A stretch of 64,000 bases of DNA from Sorangium cellulosum (GCF_004135735.1 NZ_CP012670.1:5720501-5784500); one strand, 5' to 3'. Shown: positions 8,777 to 18,320, counted from the stretch's first letter. Notes: generated by a model not told the origin, from the letters alone. Numbers and translations: made by a program.

Positions 8777-11428
8777 TCAGAAATCGAGATACGGGAGCCC
8801 GCCGCCCGCCACGAGCCGGTGGAGGAAGAGCCCCGTCCCGGCGGAGCCCGTCCCGTAATCGGTGGAGATGCGGCGCAGCTCCTCGCCGGGGAACGAGAGG
8901 CCGGCGGGCTTGCCCCGCGCGAACAGCATCACCCGGTCGACGAACCGGCGGGCCTCCTCGAGGTAACTCGCCTCCTCCGTGCGGCGGTACATGTCCACGA
9001 AGAAGTTCCCGAGCCCCGCCATGCCGGAGAAGTTCGTCGGGAAGACGGTGTAGTTGCCCTCGAGCTGCCGGGCGATCTTCCGGGCCACCTCGAGGTAGCG
9101 CGCCTCCCCCAGCGCCGCGTGGAAGCGCAGCGCGACCGCGCCGACCCCCGCCCCGCCGATGCGCCAGTAGGGGTAGACGAGCCGATCGCCGACCGAGCGC
9201 CTGATCTGCGCGTACCCCGGCCTCTCCTCCTCGAGGCTCGCGAGATCGAAATCGAGGAGCCCCTTCGCCACCTCGAGGTGCTCCTCCCGCCCCGTCACCC
9301 GGTGGAGCCGCAGCGCGAAGTAGCCGATGCCCGCGGCGCCGTGCGCGAGGCCGTGATAGACGGCATCCGTGTTCTTGTAGGAATACCCCCCCTTGCCCCG
9401 CTCCAGCAGCGGCTCGATGTGATCGAACGCGTCCACCGCGTTCCCGAGGTACCGCTCGTCCCCGAGCTGCGCGAAGAAGTAGAGGTTCGCGAGCCCCCAG
9501 CCGGCCGCCCCGTAGAACAGGTCGGCGTTCTCGAAGAGGATCGGCGACCGGGCCGCGGTCTCCATCAGCTCCTCGGCGGTCCTCCGCATCCCGAGCTCCA
9601 GGAGCGTCCACGCGATCCCGGCGCTGCCCACGTAGAGCCCGGGCGGGTACCGATCGTTGCTGACGCTGGATGCCTCGCGCGCCAGCGCCTCGAGGAACAC
9701 CTCGGGGACCGCTCCCCTCGTGCGCATCAAGAAGAGCGCGACGCCGGAGGCCCCATAGGCGACGCTCAGCGGGTTCGTCACGCAGCGCCGGTAATCCGAC
9801 GGCAGGTCCAGCGGGTCGTCGGCGCGCTGGATCTGGTCCACGATGTAGCTGCCGATGGCGCCGACGATCTTCCGGAGCTCGTCGTCCCCCCGGAGCGGCG
9901 GCACCGGCGCGGGCGCCGTGATGCTCCCGAGGCTGCGCTCCGCCTCCGCGAGCAGCGCGGGGATGCGCTCCGGCGCCTCGCCCACCCCGAGGGTGAGCCG
10001 CACGAACGCCTCGGGCACGCCCCTCTCCCGCGCGACGTGCGCGAGCATCGGGGCCCGGCGCTCGGGCGCGATCGAGAAGAACGCCGTGACCGGGTACAGC
10101 AGCTCGCCGAGCACCCGGCTGAGCGCCCTGTAATCGTCAGCGAAGGTCGGCGGCCGATCCATCCCCCTCGCCTCGCCGAAGCCGGGCGTGTAGATCGGGA
10201 TGAACAGGCCCTCGGCGCCGCCCTCGGCGATGTACGCCGCCTCGAAATCGATGAGCTTGACCGTGCCCCGCTCCGGGTCGAACAGGATGTTCCGCGGCGA
10301 GACATCCTGGATGACCACGCCGCGCTCGTGGATCGCCCGCACGCCCGCGATGATCTTCCTCGCCATCGAGAGGAGCTCCTCACAGTAAGCCCGCGCCTGG
10401 TCGGCGGTCGGCGACGGCACGAGGACGATGTTGGCGCGCCAGCGGGCGAGATAGGACGAGAGGGGCACGCCCGGGACGAGCTCCATGGCGACGAAGCAGT
10501 GCTCCCACTCGTGGAAGAGCTCTATCGGCCTCGGGGCCACGCCCGTGCCCTCGAGGCGCCGGAGGACGCGGTATTCGTTCGTCAGACAATCGACGGCGTC
10601 GTGGGGGACCCTCCGCCCCCGGTTCACGAGCGGGCGGGCCTCCTTGACGACCACCTCCGTGTTCGTCTCGAGATCGAGGCACCGGTAGATGCCGCCCTTG
10701 CTGGAGGTGCCCAGCGCCTCGATCGCCTTGTACCTGCCCTTCAGGACGAGCTCGTCGTCCTCTTCCTCCGTGTCCGGGAACGGGTCGTCCACCCCCTCGG
10801 GCAAGGCGAAGTAGGGCAGCCGCTCGTCCGAGAGCAGCGCTCCGCCCTCGGTCCGCAGGAGGACGACCGGCTCACCGAACGAGCTCACCCGCTGCGCCTT
10901 CCTGAAGCCGCCGTAGCGGTAGAAGAGCACCTTGCTGTTCTTGTACCGCTTGTCGGACAGGATGTAGGGGCCGCGGAAGCCCTTCGTCGCCTCGTGGAGG
11001 CGCGCCATGAGCCGCCTGAGCTGCGCGACGTCGGCGGGATAGACGGTGATGAACTTCCCGCACGCCCCGCGGCCCCAGAACGTCGAGTTGCCGAGGTCGA
11101 GGATCTGCTCGTCGACGAGGACCTTGAACGGCACGCCCTCCTCCACGACGATCGGGACGACCGCCGCCAGGAGGTCCCTCGCGCTGTCGTGCGCGGTCGA
11201 CAGGTGGATCTTGAACCCGGCGTCCGGCACCCGGAGATCCGGCGGGTGGACCTCGCACCACGTCCCCTGGTCCCCGCCGACCGTCCAGCCCTCCGGCACG
11301 AGGCGCCTCACCTGTTCCCGGAACTCGCCCGTCTCGGACCGGTATCTCTCCAGGCTCTCGTAGCGCTCTGGATGAACGATGACGAAATCCACGATACGGT
11401 CCATTGCCCTTCTATCGATGCCTAGCAT
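8777..11428 (-). CDS. lanKC: class III lanthipeptide synthetase LanKC
   Basis: Three-domain enzyme of 883 aa that would phosphorylate Ser/Thr of the precursor, eliminate phosphate and close rings. Residues about 1-215 are the lyase-like domain (FKIHLSTAH, GNSTFWGRGACGKFITVYP). About 235-500 is a Ser/Thr-kinase domain with VVVKEARP (Lys), VIQDVSPRNILF (catalytic Asp and Asn) and LIDFEAAY (metal Asp). About 530-883 is a LanC-like cyclase. The zinc-binding Cys/His positions of class I and IV cyclases are absent (WRIGG at 755-759, FSGMAG at 800-805), which marks class III. The precursor gene lies 221 bases upstream on the same strand. ATG at 11404 is an alternative start. Confidence 0.9.
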   Translation of the reverse strand: MLGIDRRAMDRIVDFVIVHPERYESLERYRSETGEFREQVRRLVPEGWTVGGDQGTWCEVHPPDLRVPDAGFKIHLSTAHDSARDLLAAVVPIVVEEGVPFKVLVDEQILDLGNSTFWGRGACGKFITVYPADVAQLRRLMARLHEATKGFRGPYILSDKRYKNSKVLFYRYGGFRKAQRVSSFGEPVVLLRTEGGALLSDERLPYFALPEGVDDPFPDTEEEDDELVLKGRYKAIEALGTSSKGGIYRCLDLETNTEVVVKEARPLVNRGRRVPHDAVDCLTNEYRVLRRLEGTGVAPRPIELFHEWEHCFVAMELVPGVPLSSYLARWRANIVLVPSPTADQARAYCEELLSMARKIIAGVRAIHERGVVIQDVSPRNILFDPERGTVKLIDFEAAYIAEGGAEGLFIPIYTPGFGEARGMDRPPTFADDYRALSRVLGELLYPVTAFFSIAPERRAPMLAHVARERGVPEAFVRLTLGVGEAPERIPALLAEAERSLGSITAPAPVPPLRGDDELRKIVGAIGSYIVDQIQRADDPLDLPSDYRRCVTNPLSVAYGASGVALFLMRTRGAVPEVFLEALAREASSVSNDRYPPGLYVGSAGIAWTLLELGMRRTAEELMETAARSPILFENADLFYGAAGWGLANLYFFAQLGDERYLGNAVDAFDHIEPLLERGKGGYSYKNTDAVYHGLAHGAAGIGYFALRLHRVTGREEHLEVAKGLLDFDLASLEEERPGYAQIRRSVGDRLVYPYWRIGGAGVGAVALRFHAALGEARYLEVARKIARQLEGNYTVFPTNFSGMAGLGNFFVDMYRRTEEASYLEEARRFVDRVMLFARGKPAGLSFPGEELRRISTDYGTGSAGTGLFLHRLVAGGGLPYLDF

Positions 11429-11562
11429 GCGCCCTCACTGGAACGGTTGCGGGGAGCCGACGTGACGCGCCCCGGAGTTTGCGCTGACCTCGCCGCGAGA
11501 GGCGGCCACGGAGGCTCCGAGGAGCCGCGCCTCGCCGCGCGGAGCAGGATGCAGAAACGGCA

Positions 11563-11599
11563 AAGTCATCTCCCGGGCATGAAGCCCAGGAGATGACTT
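11563..11599 (-). terminator. strong stem-loop between precursor and synthetase
   Basis: Perfect 11-bp arm (AAGTCATCTCC/GGAGATGACTT), one mismatch, a further 4-bp GGGC/GCCC stem and a 5-base loop. No long T run follows on the minus strand. It lies between the precursor stop and the synthetase start, so it may partly stop transcription or stabilise the precursor mRNA, giving more precursor than enzyme. Confidence 0.7.
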
Positions 11600-11649
11600 C
11601 GCACCGGAGCGGCGGCCCGAGGGCGCCGTTCCCTCCATCACGGCATCAC

Positions 11650-11781
11650 TCAGCAGACGAGGAGGCTGAGGATCGAGTTCGAGCACGTCGCGAGCAAGCT
11701 GAGGTTCGAGCCCTCGCCGCCGCCACCGCCGCCGTTCGTCGCGTTCATCGAGAGCTTCTGCAGAGACAGGATCTTCTTCAT
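11650..11781 (-). CDS. lanA: class III lanthipeptide precursor
   Basis: Short gene of 43 codons. AGGAGG lies 8 bases upstream of its ATG. The leader begins MKKILSLQKLSMN and carries the I/L-x-L-Q motif typical of class III leaders (labyrinthopeptin has ILELQ). A Gly6-Glu-Gly linker (about residues 17-24) precedes the core. The core holds two candidate labionin motifs, SNLSLLATC (Ser-x2-Ser-x4-Cys) and SILSLLVC (Ser-x2-Ser-x3-Cys), ending at the C-terminal Cys. The synthetase lies downstream on the same strand and an ABC exporter is divergent. No dedicated leader peptidase is seen nearby. The product would be a small, very hydrophobic peptide. Confidence 0.88.
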   Translation of the reverse strand: MKKILSLQKLSMNATNGGGGGGEGSNLSLLATCSNSILSLLVC

Positions 11782-12195
11782 AAGTTGACCTCCTTTGGTC
11801 GGCCGAGAGCTCAGCAACCGTCGGACCACACACATCGCGAACAGAGCAGTAGCGCAGCCACACCGGATCGTTGCGTCGCGTCTGCAATTCACGTCGTGTC
11901 TGTCCATTCGGACGCAACACGACACTCGACTTATTGCAACAGGCGCCTCGGCGCGCTCACGAGACGCCCGGCGAACGGGAAATAATGCCACAGCGTGCGG
12001 TGTGGCAGAAATGCCGTCCGTGGCAGGCTGACACAGGAGCACGTCAATGTGCTGGCCAGCACAGCGCGCATCCAGGGATCGATGGACATCCACGTCACGA
12101 CGTCGCGCCGTCGCGTCGGAGTCTCCGGGGGTCGAGTCGTGTCCGTGGGATGAGGCGCGCCGCGGTCGCGGAGTCTGCTAGGCTATCGCCGTTCA
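11782..12195. other. divergent promoter region of the lanthipeptide locus
   Basis: Region between the precursor gene (minus) and the ABC exporter (plus). Its GC is lower than its neighbours', and no coding frame stands out. It probably holds both promoters; I could not fix -35/-10 boxes. Confidence 0.5.
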
Positions 12196-13959
12196 ATGCA
12201 GAGCCTGGACAAGGGGCGACGCCCGGGCCCCGCGCACCTCCGCCGTCTCGTCCACCTCGCGCGCCCCGAGCTCGGGAGGCTCGCGCTGGGGACCCTGTTC
12301 CTGGGCGTCGGCAGCGCGGTGAGCCTGCTGTTCCCCCAGGCGATCCGGGTGTTCATCGACGGCGCGCTCGGGCCGGGCGGGCCCGCGGAGGTGGTCGACA
12401 GGACGGCCCTCTGGCTCGTCGGCCTCATCCTGGTTCAGGCCGTCGCCGTCGCGCTGCGGTATGTGCTCTTCGCCACCGCGGGCGAGCGCGTCGTGGCCCG
12501 GCTGCGGGCGGACCTCTTCGCGCACCTGCTCCAGCAGGAGATGGCGTTCTTCGACCGCCGCAGGACAGGTGAGCTGACGAGCCGCCTCGCGTCGGACACC
12601 ACGGTGCTCCAGGGCGCGGTCAGCACCCATGTCTCGGCGGCGCTGCGGCTCGTCGCGTCGGTGGTCGGCGGGCTCGGGTTCCTCGTCTACACGTCGCCGC
12701 GGCTCACCCTGCTGATGCTGTCGGTGATCCCCCCGGTGCTCGCCTTCGCGACGATCCACGGCCGCAGGATCCGCAGGCTCTCCCGCGCGGTCCAGGACGC
12801 GCTCGCCCGCGCCAGCGAGGTCGCCGAGGAGGTGCTCTCGGGCATCCGCACGGTCCGGGCCTTCGCCGCCGAGGCGCAGGAGGGGGGGCGCTACGCGGGC
12901 CGGGTCGAGGCGTCGCTCGCGCTCGCCAGGGAGCGCATCCGCGCCACGGGCGGCTTCACGGCGGCGGTGACGCTCGCGGGCTACGGCGCCGCGGCGCTCG
13001 TGCTCTGGTACGGCGGCCGCCTCGTTTTGGCCGGGAGCATCACGCTCGGCGCGCTCACCTCCTTCCTGGTCTACACGCTCCTCGTCGCGGTCTCGCTCGG
13101 CGGCCTGGGCGACCTCTGGGCCGAGCTCATGAAGGCCACGGGCGCCGCCGAGCGCGTCTTCGATCTGCTCGATCGCGCGCCCGCCATGCCGCTCTCGGGC
13201 GGCGTCGAGCCGCCCGCCGTGCAGGGGGCGCTCGAGCTCGAGCGGGTCACGTTCAGCTATCCGGCCCGCAGGGACGCGCAGGTCATCCGGGGCATCGATC
13301 TCTCCGTGCGGCCCGGGGAGGTCATCGCGCTGGTCGGGTCGTCCGGCGCCGGCAAATCGACGATCGCGTCCCTGCTGCTGAGGCTCTACGATCCCGACGA
13401 GGGGCGCATCCTCCTCGACGGCCGCGATCTCCGCGCGCTGTCGCCCACGTGGCTCCGGCGGCAGATCGGCATCGTCGCGCAGGAGCCGCTGCTGTTCGCG
13501 ACGACCCTCGCGGACAACATCCGTTATGGCCGGGAGGGCGCCTCGGACGAGGAGGTCGAGGCCGCGGCGCGCGCGGCGAACGCGCACGACTTCATCCTGG
13601 GCTTCCCGGAGGGGTACCGGACGCTCGTCGGCGAGCGCGGGGTGCAGCTCTCCGGCGGGCAGAAGCAGCGCGTGGCCATCGCCCGCGCGGTGCTCAAGGA
13701 CCCGCGCCTGCTCGTGCTCGACGAGGCGACGAGCGCGCTCGACGCCGAGAGCGAGCACCTCGTGAAGGGGGCGCTCGACCGGCTGATGAAGGGGCGCACG
13801 ACGCTGATCATCGCGCACCGCCTCTCGACCGTGATGGGCGCCGACCGCGTCCTCGTGATGGACCACGGGAGGATCGTGCAGAGCGGCGCCCACGCGGCGC
13901 TCGCCGCAGAGGACGGGCTGTACCGGCGGCTCGTCGAGCGCCAGCTCGTCGGGGTGTGA
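12196..13959 (+). CDS. ABC exporter, fused membrane and ATPase domains
   Basis: Half-transporter of 587 aa. Residues about 20-320 form the six-helix exporter domain (including the FFDRRRTGELTSRLASDT coupling region). About 340-585 is the ATPase, with Walker A GSSGAGKS, Q-loop IVAQEPLLF, signature LSGGQKQR, Walker B LLVLDEAT and H-loop AHR. It belongs to the lipid A/multidrug exporter type and works as a homodimer. There is no C39 peptidase domain, so it would not cut a leader. Its position, divergent from the lanthipeptide precursor, makes it the likely exporter of the product, but that is inference. Confidence 0.85.
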   Translation: MQSLDKGRRPGPAHLRRLVHLARPELGRLALGTLFLGVGSAVSLLFPQAIRVFIDGALGPGGPAEVVDRTALWLVGLILVQAVAVALRYVLFATAGERVVARLRADLFAHLLQQEMAFFDRRRTGELTSRLASDTTVLQGAVSTHVSAALRLVASVVGGLGFLVYTSPRLTLLMLSVIPPVLAFATIHGRRIRRLSRAVQDALARASEVAEEVLSGIRTVRAFAAEAQEGGRYAGRVEASLALARERIRATGGFTAAVTLAGYGAAALVLWYGGRLVLAGSITLGALTSFLVYTLLVAVSLGGLGDLWAELMKATGAAERVFDLLDRAPAMPLSGGVEPPAVQGALELERVTFSYPARRDAQVIRGIDLSVRPGEVIALVGSSGAGKSTIASLLLRLYDPDEGRILLDGRDLRALSPTWLRRQIGIVAQEPLLFATTLADNIRYGREGASDEEVEAAARAANAHDFILGFPEGYRTLVGERGVQLSGGQKQRVAIARAVLKDPRLLVLDEATSALDAESEHLVKGALDRLMKGRTTLIIAHRLSTVMGADRVLVMDHGRIVQSGAHAALAAEDGLYRRLVERQLVGV

Positions 13960-14011
13960 GCCGAGGCCCCCCACGGGTCCGGCGCGGCCGGCGGCGCGGA
14001 GGGGATCCGGC

Positions 14012-15343
14012 TCAGAACACGAGCACCTCGTCGCCCGACGAGAGCGTGCACGCGCCGTCCTGGGGGTCGCCGCCCGTGCGGAGGATCTGGGACGCCTCCG
14101 GCTCGCGGTAGGTGCCGGAGAGCTCGATGTCGACCATGCGCAGGATCGCGCTGTCGAGCCTGGTCACGAAGTAGCAGGGGATCGTCGGCTCCTTGTGCGA
14201 GCCGCCGACGCCGGAGTCGTCCGTCAAGAAGAGGTAGCGGCCGCCTGTCATCTGCGCGGCCGAGCGCATGGTGAGCTCGGTGAGCTCGTCCACGCCGCTC
14301 GACGCGACCGGATAGATGTGAACGCCGCGGTCCTTGAGGGCCAGTATCCCGTCCGCCATGTCCGCCGCGTTGGTGTCGTGGTGGGGCGCGTCCGCGACCC
14401 AGAAGGCGAGGCGCGCGGTGTCGTCGTCCGTGCGCCAGGCGAGGTCCGCCGCCTTGAGGAGCGCCATGTCGGGCGCCTCCGGGAAGTCGCCGCCGCCGTT
14501 CGCCGCCTGCGCGGCGAGCTTCTGCTGGAATTCCTGCGGATCGTCGCGGAAGCCGAACCACCGCACGACGTAGTCGTCCTCGGTGTCCCGGTAAACGACG
14601 AGCGACCAGCGCTGCTCGGCGTCCGGGTACTTGGCGAAGATGGACTCGGAGAGCGCGATGAACTCCGTCTGGAGATACCTGATCTCGTCGCCCATGCTCC
14701 CGGTCGTGTCGATGATGAGCGAGACGTCGAGCGTCTTCCGCGGCCCGGGCGGCGCCGCGAAGAGGCTGTGCGCGGCCTGGTGATCCTGCGCGGTGAAGGG
14801 CAAGAGGCCCGGGAGCTGCTGCGCGTGCTGCGCGTCACGGTAGGAGAGGAAGAAGTCGAAGTTGCGGTTGTCGTCCCAGGCCCCCGCGGTGAGCGTGCCC
14901 GGCTCGACCGGCTCGACCGGCTCGATGATACCGCCGCCGCCGCCGCCTTCACCGACTCCGCCGCCGCCGACGCCTTCACCGCCGCCGCTGCCGCCCGTGC
15001 CCGCGGCGCCTCCGCTGCCGCCGATGCCCCCACCGCCGGCGCCCGTGCCGGTGCTGGCGCCCGTGCCGGTGCCGGCGCCCGCGCCGGTGCTGGAGCCGGC
15101 GGCAGCGCCGACGGAGCCCGGCGGCTCGTCTCCGAAACTACCGTCGCTGGCGCCGACGCTCCCGCCGCCGTCCACGAAGCCGGCGCCGCTACCGGGGATC
15201 TCGCCGTCGCTGTTGTCATCCGGGGTCGAGCCGCCTGAGGTCGAGCCGCCTGAGGTCGAGTCGTCTGAAGTCGAGTCGATCGAGCACGCCCCCAGCGCGA
15301 GGAGGCTCCCCAGCGCGAGAGCAAAGTGGAAACGCATACCCAT
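14012..15343 (-). CDS. vWA-domain lipoprotein
   Basis: Lipoprotein of 443 aa (lipobox ALGAC, Cys20). Residues 21-145 are Ser/Gly/Ala-rich, with 12-bp DNA repeats near the start. From about 200 a von Willebrand A domain begins, with a metal-site motif DTTGSMGDE and a later WVADAPHHDTN segment. vWA domains bind proteins through a metal ion. The final Cys-containing tail follows VTRLDSAILRMVDIELSGTYR. It probably sits on the outer membrane. A second vWA lipoprotein is at 20174. Partner unknown. Confidence 0.8.
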   Translation of the reverse strand: MGMRFHFALALGSLLALGACSIDSTSDDSTSGGSTSGGSTPDDNSDGEIPGSGAGFVDGGGSVGASDGSFGDEPPGSVGAAAGSSTGAGAGTGTGASTGTGAGGGGIGGSGGAAGTGGSGGGEGVGGGGVGEGGGGGGIIEPVEPVEPGTLTAGAWDDNRNFDFFLSYRDAQHAQQLPGLLPFTAQDHQAAHSLFAAPPGPRKTLDVSLIIDTTGSMGDEIRYLQTEFIALSESIFAKYPDAEQRWSLVVYRDTEDDYVVRWFGFRDDPQEFQQKLAAQAANGGGDFPEAPDMALLKAADLAWRTDDDTARLAFWVADAPHHDTNAADMADGILALKDRGVHIYPVASSGVDELTELTMRSAAQMTGGRYLFLTDDSGVGGSHKEPTIPCYFVTRLDSAILRMVDIELSGTYREPEASQILRTGGDPQDGACTLSSGDEVLVF

Positions 15344-15578
15344 GGAGTTCTCCTGGCCGCGTGGGTTCTCACGTGCCTGGGTCGGACGCGGCCGTGCCGC
15401 CCCTGTGCATGGAACGTACCGGCCCCGGATCCCGTGGTTTTCGGTGCTCGCGAGGCAGCAGCCCGTGGAGCACGCTGTGCCATGATGAGCCAGATTGCGA
15501 ACTCGGCCGCTCGCGACGCGTCGAATCCTCGGCGAAGCCGCTCGGCACGTGGTCCGGGTCGAGAGACAATGCGGCCGT

Positions 15579-16853
15579 ATGCCGCCTCACGCCGACCCCT
15601 CGTTCACGTTCACGAGCTTCCGCATCACGCATCGTTACCCAGGCCTGGGGCGTATCCTCGGGAGCCTCGCGCTGCTCTTGAGCGTGGGCTCCTTCGTCGT
15701 CGGCGTGCTCGCCGCCGTCCTCGCGCCCCCGTCCCTCCGCCCGACGGACTCCGACGTCCTGGCCTGGAGCGGATCCAGCTTCCTCGCCGGCATCCACCTC
15801 GCGCTGATGAGCGCTCTCGTCACCGCGGCTTACCGGAGCCAGCGCGGCGCGGTGCTCGTGGCCGCCGGCGCCGACGGCCTCAGCCTCACCCGCGGCGCCG
15901 CGACGCGCCGGATCCCGCGCGCCGCGATCCGCTCGGGCCTGGTCGTGCCCGAGCCGCGCTCCCGCGTCGCGCTGGAGCTCCGCGGCGGGCGGCAGCTCGA
16001 GGTGCAGGTCAAGAGCGAAGAGGAGGGCGCGCGGCTGCTTGCGGCCCTCGGGCTCGACCCGGAAGCGCGGCGCGTCGAGGTCTCGCTCGGCAGCGCCGGC
16101 CGCGAGCTCGCGGCCGGCTGCGTCGGCCTGCCGGTCGCCATGATCGTCTGGCTCCTGACGCTGTGGCTGTGCTCCGCGATCGGCCTCCTCCACGCGAACG
16201 GCGTCACGTGGCTGGTGAGCTGGCTGTCGCTCACCTTGTTGTCCGCCTGGCTCATTCGCCGCGCCGCTCGCCCCGTGCGGATCGTGGTGGGCAGCGACGG
16301 CGTGCTCGTCGAGCGCCCCTTCTCGCGCGACTGGCTCCCCTGCACCGACCTCACCGAAATCGAGGCGCGCGACGGCCACCTCCTCCTGCGCCGGGGTCAC
16401 GGTCGTCCGGTCGAGCTCGCGGCGGGGCGCGACCTGGCCGATGCGCTCGCCCAGCGCATCCGCGAGGCGCGCGAGCGCGGCACGGGGGGCGCCGCCCCGC
16501 GCGGCGCCGAGGCGCTGGAGCGGCGCGGCCGCGACGTCGCGACCTGGCGCGAGGATCTCCGCAAGCTGCTCCTCGCCGGCGACTACCGCACGACGGGCCT
16601 GACCCTGGAGGACGTGCGCCACATCCTGGGCGACCCCAGCGCCCCGCCGGATCGCCGGCTCAGCGCCGCCCTGCTCTTGCGGATCGCCGATCACCCCGAG
16701 GCGCAGGGCCTCATCCGCATCGCCGCCGAGACCACGGCCGATGACGGGCTCCGCGCGGCGCTCGAGCGCGCCGCCGAGGACGAGATCGACGAGGCGGCGC
16801 TCACGCGGGCCGCGCGTTGGCCTTCTCGGTCGCCATCGGCGCGCACCTCGTAG
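15579..16853 (+). CDS. membrane protein of unknown function
   Basis: Predicted inner-membrane protein of 424 aa. The start at 15579 (MPPHADPSFTF) is preferred because the sequence before it (from 15495) is Arg-rich and non-coding in look. Two hydrophobic segments near the N-terminus (about 24-45 and 62-80) and two more around 190-235 surround a soluble part with an EPRSRVALELRGGRQLEV beta segment, a PH-like layout. A helical C-terminal part follows. It ends 13 bases before the YbaK gene and may be cotranscribed with it. No family recognised. Confidence 0.6.
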   Translation: MPPHADPSFTFTSFRITHRYPGLGRILGSLALLLSVGSFVVGVLAAVLAPPSLRPTDSDVLAWSGSSFLAGIHLALMSALVTAAYRSQRGAVLVAAGADGLSLTRGAATRRIPRAAIRSGLVVPEPRSRVALELRGGRQLEVQVKSEEEGARLLAALGLDPEARRVEVSLGSAGRELAAGCVGLPVAMIVWLLTLWLCSAIGLLHANGVTWLVSWLSLTLLSAWLIRRAARPVRIVVGSDGVLVERPFSRDWLPCTDLTEIEARDGHLLLRRGHGRPVELAAGRDLADALAQRIREARERGTGGAAPRGAEALERRGRDVATWREDLRKLLLAGDYRTTGLTLEDVRHILGDPSAPPDRRLSAALLLRIADHPEAQGLIRIAAETTADDGLRAALERAAEDEIDEAALTRAARWPSRSPSARTS

Positions 16854-16866
16854 CATGATCGGCCCG

Positions 16867-17349
16867 ATGAAGACGAACGCGGCGCGCATCCTCGACGGCC
16901 TCGGCATCCGCTACGAGCTGCGCACCTACGAGGTGGATCCGGACGATCTGAGCGCGGCCACGGTGGCCAGGAAGATCGGCATGCCGCCGGAGCAGGTGTG
17001 GAAGACGCTGGTGGCGCGGGGCGACCGCCACGGCGTCTGCCTCGCGGTGGTGCCGGGCAACGCCCAGCTCGACCTGAAGGCGATGGCGCGGCTCACCGGC
17101 GACCGGAAGGTCGACACCGTGCCGCTCAAGGAGGTCCAGCCGCTGACGGGTTACGTGCGGGGCGGGGTCACCGCGCTCGGCGCGAAGAGGGCCTATCCCG
17201 TCTACGCCGACGAGACCGTCGCGCTCTTCGATGTCATCTCCATCTCGGCCGGCGTGCGGGGCACGCAGATCCTCGTGTCCCCGGACGACTACCTGCGCGC
17301 GACCCGGGCGAAGGTCGGGCCGATCGCCCTGCCGGGCGGGGCGGATTGA
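16867..17349 (+). CDS. ybaK: YbaK/EbsC-type aminoacyl-tRNA deacylase
   Basis: Protein of 160 aa matching YbaK, which hydrolyses mischarged Cys-tRNA(Pro) and so protects translation accuracy. The family hallmarks are visible: NAARILDGLGIRYELRTYEV at the start, VWKTLVARGD, the key Lys in AMARLTGDRKVD, GYVRGGVTALG and a late QILVSPDDYLRAT. ATG at 16867 is chosen over upstream in-frame ATGs because family members start here. It lies 13 bases after the membrane protein gene. Confidence 0.9.
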   Translation: MKTNAARILDGLGIRYELRTYEVDPDDLSAATVARKIGMPPEQVWKTLVARGDRHGVCLAVVPGNAQLDLKAMARLTGDRKVDTVPLKEVQPLTGYVRGGVTALGAKRAYPVYADETVALFDVISISAGVRGTQILVSPDDYLRATRAKVGPIALPGGAD

Positions 17350-17420
17350 CGGCGCGGCCCCCCCCGGGATCGCGGTATACTGGTGAGCGCTCGGCCGCTC
17401 TCCGGCCGTGGCGCCGGGAG

Positions 17421-18269
17421 ATGAGCCGAGCGACCTGCGATCCGAGGGAGCTGAGCGCCGCCGAGCTGCACCGGCGCTGCCAGCGCTCTCGTCCGTGGGA
17501 GCTCGGGCTCGGGGCGATCCAGGTCGCCGCGTCGACCGCCGCGGGCGGCGCCGTGCTGGTCGCGGCCGGCGTCTGCATTCCGGGGCTGGTCCAGTGCATC
17601 AGCGTGGGCCCGGCGTTCGCGGCGGGGCTCGCGGTGTGGGGGGCGCTCGAGGCGGGCAGGGCGTGGCTGCCCGGCGCGGCGTACCGCGAGGAGCTCGCGT
17701 TCCGCGACTGGCGCGCGGGGCGCTCGCCGTGGGCAGGGCGGCGGACGCTGCGGCGCTGGGCCGAGCGCGCGCTCTCGCGCACGCCGGCGCCGGACTGGCT
17801 GCTGGTCCTCGATGGCGTCGCGCTGGCGCCGGAGCCGGCATGGCGAGACTGGCGCTGGGTGAAGGTCGAGCTGACGCTGCCGGCCCCCTCCGCCGATCCG
17901 TTCCGCGCGCGGGCGGAGGGGACCGCGCTCCTTCGCTCGAGCAGGGACCGCGGGCGGGAGGCGCGCGCCCGGGCGCTCACGGCGGAGGAGATCGAGGAGC
18001 TGCTCGGGGCGCTCGCCGAGCTCCCGGACGGGCTGTCGCCGGGGCCCCCTGCCCCGCCGCCGACGGGCGCGGAGGTGAGCGGCCGCTGCGAGCTGCTGAT
18101 CGCGAGGCGGGCGCCGTTCGCGGCGGTCCAGCGGAGCCTGGTGATCCCGGCGCGCGAGGCGGGTCTGCCTGGCACGCCGGAGGCGGCCCTGCTCCGCGGC
18201 CTGGCCGAGATGGCGTGGCCCAGGGACGAGGCCGAGGACGACGACGAGCGCGCCTGTCGCCCGGCGTGA
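17421..18269 (+). CDS. hypothetical membrane-associated protein
   Basis: Protein of 282 aa with one or two hydrophobic segments (about 28-50 and 53-75), then a charged soluble domain with many Trp and Arg (YREELAFRDWRAGRSPWAGRR, WRDWRWVKVELTL). The C-terminal part is acidic (DEAEDDDE). I do not recognise a family. It follows YbaK on the same strand and ends 51 bases before the convergent amidohydrolase. GC at third positions supports coding. Confidence 0.55.
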   Translation: MSRATCDPRELSAAELHRRCQRSRPWELGLGAIQVAASTAAGGAVLVAAGVCIPGLVQCISVGPAFAAGLAVWGALEAGRAWLPGAAYREELAFRDWRAGRSPWAGRRTLRRWAERALSRTPAPDWLLVLDGVALAPEPAWRDWRWVKVELTLPAPSADPFRARAEGTALLRSSRDRGREARARALTAEEIEELLGALAELPDGLSPGPPAPPPTGAEVSGRCELLIARRAPFAAVQRSLVIPAREAGLPGTPEAALLRGLAEMAWPRDEAEDDDERACRPA

Positions 18270-18320
18270 GCGAGCGCGAGGGGCCCTGTCCTTGCGCCGG
18301 CAGGCCGCGGCGCGCGGGGT

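Noticed and set aside
8819..11425. Open frame of 868 codons on the plus strand opposite the lanthipeptide synthetase
   Set aside because: It is an antisense shadow: composition is Arg/Pro/Ala/Gly with no domain, and the opposite strand codes for a clear LanKC.
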